A program made the translations under genes and the position numbers. Shown here piece after piece: positions 59,560 to 64,000 of a stretch of 64,000 nt of DNA. Location: positions 1-64,000 of the forward strand of contig NW_025892514.1 in assembly GCF_002878395.1 (NCBI RefSeq). The letters run 5' to 3'. Numbering within the stretch: position 1 is the first letter of the stretch; each line of letters starts with the position of its first letter. This stretch comes from Capsicum annuum. Taxonomy: Eukaryota; Streptophyta; Magnoliopsida; Solanales; Solanaceae. The notes beneath the pieces were generated by a model, which had not been told where the DNA came from, did no database searches, and saw only the letters and a program-made list of their open reading frames with translations.

Positions 59560-59960
59560 TCCCACTTAATAAAGCAACAAGCCTGAATAAATGATATAAC
59601 TCTTTTGGGACCCAAATGAAGCACACCCTTCCAAGCTATCCTTGGTACACCAGGAAAAGCTAAGGTCACAGACTTAGCATAACAATCTAGGATAACATGA
59701 TAGGGAGCTAACTAGTTCATACCCAAGATAAAGTGAAATTCAACTTTATCTAAGACAAGCAAATCTACCCAAGTTTCACACCTAGTAAAAATCATAACAC
59801 ATGATCGATACACCTGATACACCACTAAAAAGTCCTCTGTGGGAGTTGATACATAATAGGCACATTAAGAGTCTCACAAGCAAAATCAAAATCCAAAGCA
59901 AATTATGCAGACACATAGGATAAAGTTAATCTCATATCTGCCTTTGACCTAGTAGGTATA
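59560..59960 (-). pseudogene. Protease remnant (element G)
   Basis: MRLTLSYVSA at about 59940-59910 corresponds to the active-site segment, whose Asp-Pro-Gly is lost. Only short matches remain after it (about 59720-59600). Confidence 0.5.
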
Positions 59961-61262
59961 ACATAGCACATACCACGTCCACTACCTTAGTGGGTAGTCT
60001 CGTGACTACCATCACAGGCACTACTACCTCTGTCTCTCGCACCTCTAGTAGAACCTCAACCTCTTTAAAGCAATATAATAATAGCTTTAAATACATGGTG
60101 GGAATAATCCATGGACAAATGGCCAATCTCATCACACACATAGAAAGCCCTAAGGCCTGGCTCAATGGAATGAGGCACGACTAAACTTGGATAGCTACCT
60201 AAAGTTTCCAAACTAGAAGAACCACTACCTGAACTCTACAAGGCTGCTTGCACTAGTGTACCATGCTACTCGGAGAAACCTCTAAAATCTCTACCTCGAG
60301 AGATGTGACCTCTAAACTCACCCTAGCGGGGCACCTTCTTGGCACCTCTCTGAGATGCTTGAAGAATAGCCTCAGTCATCTTAGCATGATCCACAATACT
60401 CTAAAATGACACCCTATATACTACCATCTGAGTCATAGCAAGCTGAAAATAAATATCTAACCCCTTCACAAACTTTAGAATCTTCTCTGACTCGATGGCA
60501 ATACTGGTATAAAAATGTTTGGACAAGGCATAGAAATATGCCTTATACTCTTCAATATTTATAAAGCCCTACTCCAAGCGATCTAACTCAGCTATCATTT
60601 GATCCCTCAAATTGAATGGCATAAATCTGTCTAAAAAGGACTCTGTAAACTAATTACAATTCATCTCTTGCGAACCAAGTGGTTGGCAACCAATAAGTGA
60701 CCTCCACTAATCTTTAGATAGATCTCTCAAGTGATAAGTAGTATAATCGACCCCATGAGACTCAAGAAAACCAAGGTTATGTAACTTTTCAAGATAATCC
60801 ATTAAGAACTCATCGACATCCTCTCCTACAACACCACTGAACCTAGGAGGACCCCAATGAGTGAACCTCTCAAACCTTTTTGATCCTTAAAAGAAATAAC
60901 TTCACTCATAACAATAAGAGGCATAGTAAATCTAACTAGTTGAGAACCCATCTAAGGAGGCATCATAGAAAAAGGTTAAACTTCTAACCTCAGAATACCA
61001 TAGTCAAGTATCGATACTGAAGAAGGAATCACACTCTGGGTCTATGGAGTACCATAAGCAGATATCGGTACAATAAGAGGATCTACACTCAGAATTAGGG
61101 AAACACCAAAAGTAGACTTTAGCACAGATGGAGGTACAATACTGGAAGCTGTAGGAACACTAGGTAAACTCAAAGGAGCACTTTTCAATTAGGCCAACAA
61201 GGAAACTAGTAATCTCTTCAAGACTAGGGTAGAAGAACTCGATGGAACCTGAGTAGGATCCA
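59961..61262 (-). pseudogene. gag remnant (element G)
   Basis: The capsid core is readable across frames at about 60870-60440: RFSGVVGEDVDEFLMDYLEK, HNLGFLESHGVDYTTYHLRD, SFLDRFMPFNLRDQ. The zinc knuckle at about 60160-60110 reads YVCDEIGHLSMDYSH, so two of four ligands are lost. The N-terminus near 61262 (MDPTQVPSSS) is a plausible start, 370 bp after the primer site. Confidence 0.7.
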
Positions 61263-61629
61263 TATCTCTAATATTGTTATCTCGAGGCTTAAGGAGAGCC
61301 CTATAGTGCTATATCTAGATAGGGTAGAAACTCGTGCCCATCTACCATGTCGAGCCCGACCATGACTCACAACTCGCTCTCTAGACTGGGCTATTTCCCA
61401 GATAATCGATCCAAAACTCTGTCCTCATTGGATTTAGTCCTTACCATATGCATAAAAAAGAGTACAATATGACTTAGAACACAAGCCATGAAAGAACTAC
61501 ATAAAATAAAATAAAAAAAGAAAATTGTTCTATAGACATCTTATAGCCTCTCAAAGATAGATACAGACGTCCACGTACCAATTTGTGAGACACTATTATA
61601 TACCCTATTCCTACACTATTGAGACCAAT

Positions 61630-61652
61630 GAACCTAGCTACTTTGATATCAA
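61630..61652 (-). other. Primer-binding site of element G (iMet tRNA type)
   Basis: Minus strand TTGATATCAAAGTAGCTAGG corresponds to TGGTATCAGAGC plus CTAGG with changes. It lies next to the 5' LTR end TCATGACTA. Confidence 0.65.
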
Positions 61653-61653
61653 T

Positions 61654-64000
61654 TAGTCATGACCCAAAAACTAAGGGTCATGTTGGCACTTGATGTGGAA
61701 AGCCTTCACAAGTAAACCTATCACCGAAACTGATATAAAATAAAATATAATACCAAAACCCAAGGCAAGACTCTTGGAAAAGAGTCAAACTCTACAAATA
61801 TTACAAAAGTTGATATATATATAACCAAGGATACTATACCAAAATCCCAAAAACTGGTGTCACAATGTAAGAATTAACAAATATACCTCAAATTAATGTA
61901 CATAGGATATCTCAAAAAGAGCAAACTCTTCCTTCGAATATAATAAAGACATATTCTAGATGAAAAAAAGTTGTAGGCAACCTCGAATGCATAGATCACC
62001 TACTACCTTAAATGTGTTCCAAGTATCACTTGAATCAACTGCTGTAAGGAAAACTCATACCTAGAATTACACCGAAAGGGTACAATATGGGTTAGTATAG
62101 TCCACTTGTACTCAGTAGGTATCATAGGCTAACTGACCAAAGTAGAAAATACGCATACAAAATATACACTATGGATACGTCACCTACAATTAGAAAATAT
62201 CCCAAATGGTAGCCACATTGTCTTAACTAACAGTTCTGTAATATTAACATATGCCACACACAAATATAAAAAGAAAGAATAAGCTTACAAAAATTACACA
62301 TATAGGAAATAAGTAAGTAATACACATAGATGAATCTTATATCAAGGAAGATAATAAAACACAAAACGAGCAGACAGTTTATAAAATATGATAACGATAA
62401 TGATAATGATGAAGCACGAGGTTATCACCCAACCTTTGTATAAACCTACCGAGCTATGCTCCCAAAGTAGGACCCATGGAGGGTTCATAAACCTAGAAAC
62501 AATCCATATCCAATACCATATCCATATATCCTCTTCAACACATCCATCGATAGAGGGTTTTAAAGACATCAAATTTTTTTTTAGGAAAAGCCAGTGTTTC
62601 TAGTATTTTCATAGTGGTACCAATGTTTCATGATTGTATATGATATGAGGATATAATTCTTATAACCAACCAGAATGAGAATTTCCATATCCAACTAATG
62701 TACCAACCAAGTGAGCCAAAAATCCACCTAATATTCCAACCATCTATGAAAATAAACATAGTCCATATGCCAACAGAGTAAATTCACAAAAATATACCAT
62801 TGATACCATGTTAGGATTTTTCATTAAACAAGATACAACTAATTTCACATACACAAGGCCAACAGTATCGTATAAGACCTACACAGTCACACATAGCAAA
62901 TAATGTCCTAAAACCACCAATTAGCAATGATATAGGGGCCCGCACAACCACGACACAACAATGTAACTATTTTCATGATTGGTTTCCATACTCTTAACAT
63001 GATTTTGTATCAATATTAACTACTCAACCCAGTTTAAAGAAAGTTAAGCTATAACCAACCTTGAATGCCGAAAACTAGACTGGACAACCTTTTATGTGGG
63101 GCCTTTCCCCCATGAATGGACATGAAATAAACTAAAATATACAAATATAGAATCTATGAATCAAAAGAAAACCAATGATACCAATATTTCCTATTTTTAA
63201 GTTGGGATAAAAAATGGACCCCCAAAATAGGTATTCAAAAAAGAAGGGTATAATTTAAATTTTAGTTTAAAAACATATTTCCTAAGATTAAAGGAACTCA
63301 TAGGAGAAAACCTAAGTGATAGCAGAGTGAATTTGAGGTTTGAGTTGAAGAAATGATAATTTTGGCCTTTCAGACCACAATCCCTAAATTCTACCTTTAA
63401 ATCCACACTTAAATAAGATTTTAATGATGAAATCAAAGAAAAGTAATTAAAATAGGAGATTTAGAGCTTACCCAAGCTTAGAAATGGAAGAAAATGCTCA
63501 AAAACTCGATCCTCAAACTCTAAGTCTCAAAAATGGTAAAGAAAATTGAGAAAGGGATTACTTATGCTTAGGTCTCAGGTGCTACTAAAGCGGTCAAGTG
63601 ATCACCGCTATAGTGGTCAAGTTTAGTGGTTCCTACTTAGCGTTCCTATTCACTAAAGCAGAAAAGGGTATCTTTAGCTCCTTCTACTAAAGCGAACAAG
63701 GGCCACGATAGTGACCTTTCCTAGCTGGTAGCCAACTATTAAAGCGACTAAGTGGTGCTTTAGCACACGCTGCTAAAGAAGCCAAAGTGCCACTTTAGCG
63801 GCTGCACTAACTGGATGGTGCACAACTGTGAAGACTTGGAATTTCATGTCCTTGTAGACCCCTCAGGATTTATTTGGAGTCCTGAGTACGCAAATGAACT
63901 ATGCCACCCCTCTAAAGTTGATGCTTTAAACTCAACAATGGTTTTAGATTTTTAAAAAATCATTATTTTCACAGAATTGATACCCAAAACCTATTTTTAC
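61654..64000 (-). repeat. 5' LTR of element G, truncated by the window edge
   Basis: tagtcatgacccaaaaac onward aligns with 53534 onward, for example catgacccaaaaac, caaaacccaaggcaagactc, tttcctatttttragttggg. It lacks the segment of about 380 bp described at 54445-54850. The GCTTTAGC cluster is at 63585-63800. Confidence 0.85.

Larger units (their letters stand above)
53534..64000 (-). mobile_element. Element G: Ty3/gypsy Tekay chromovirus, right end outside the window
   Basis: Minus strand. 3' LTR 53534-56564, interior 56565-61653, 5' LTR from 61654 to beyond 64000. It has an iMet primer site, gag, PR, RT, RNase H, integrase and chromodomain remnants, and is closely related to C: the LTR start TGTAATGAC, the LTR end GTCATGACA and the GCTTTAGCGG cluster are shared. 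It is the most degraded pol in the window. Confidence 0.85.

Overview
The window is non-genic, repeat-dense nuclear DNA of a large eudicot plant genome. The gag and pol wording, the CR-type chromodomains and the LTR layouts are most like those of Solanaceae such as pepper, tobacco or nightshade, but that placement is inference. I found no intact host gene, rRNA, tRNA or CRISPR array. Almost everything is decayed Ty3/gypsy LTR retrotransposon DNA, cut into pieces by later insertions. I use letters for the elements.

Layout. 1-1728: end of a Tekay-like LTR (E) running off the left edge. 1729-20802: plus-strand Tekay/Del chromovirus C. Its 5' LTR was broken by E and by Athila-type element A (2479-11276, minus strand, perfect 5-bp target duplication GATAG). 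C keeps gag, protease, RT, RNase H, integrase and chromodomain remnants (13079-17972) and a 3' LTR at 18015-20802. 20803-24448: a 344-bp tandem dimer, unassigned DNA, ATT/ACT microsatellites, hairpins, an array of about 69-bp units, and two Helitron-type 3' termini. 24449-37467: minus-strand Tekay chromovirus D, whose left LTR is interrupted by a 3.2-kb LTR element F with no recognisable coding capacity (24660-27861). 37468-38489: unassigned flank. 38490-52648: minus-strand Athila element B, the most complete element here, with a tRNA-Asp-type primer site, gag, protease, RT, RNase H, integrase and a downstream putative-plant-transposon-protein (PF20167-like) ORF. 52649-53533: unassigned flank. 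53534-64000: minus-strand Tekay element G, whose right LTR runs off the window.

How the parts work together: none of the elements looks autonomous. All pol regions carry stops and frameshifts, but several catalytic motifs survive (FIDDILVY in D, FMDDF in B, FIDDF in A). The chromoviruses use an iMet-type primer site and end integrase in a chromodomain. The Athila elements use a tRNA-Asp-type site and lack a chromodomain.

The most interesting signals are regulatory or structural rather than coding. Short degenerate motifs are clustered in U3 just upstream of the TATA boxes: TACGACTCGTA/ATGACTCAT in the Athila LTRs, with the same motif in the D and E LTRs, and GCTTTAGCGG in C and G. A second copy of the Athila polypurine tract lies inside a hairpin conserved in A and B. 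A tandem 84/85-bp repeat is conserved just downstream of the Athila integrase. A foldback-bearing indel separates the two LTRs of G. I do not see a previously undescribed enzymatic or defence system.
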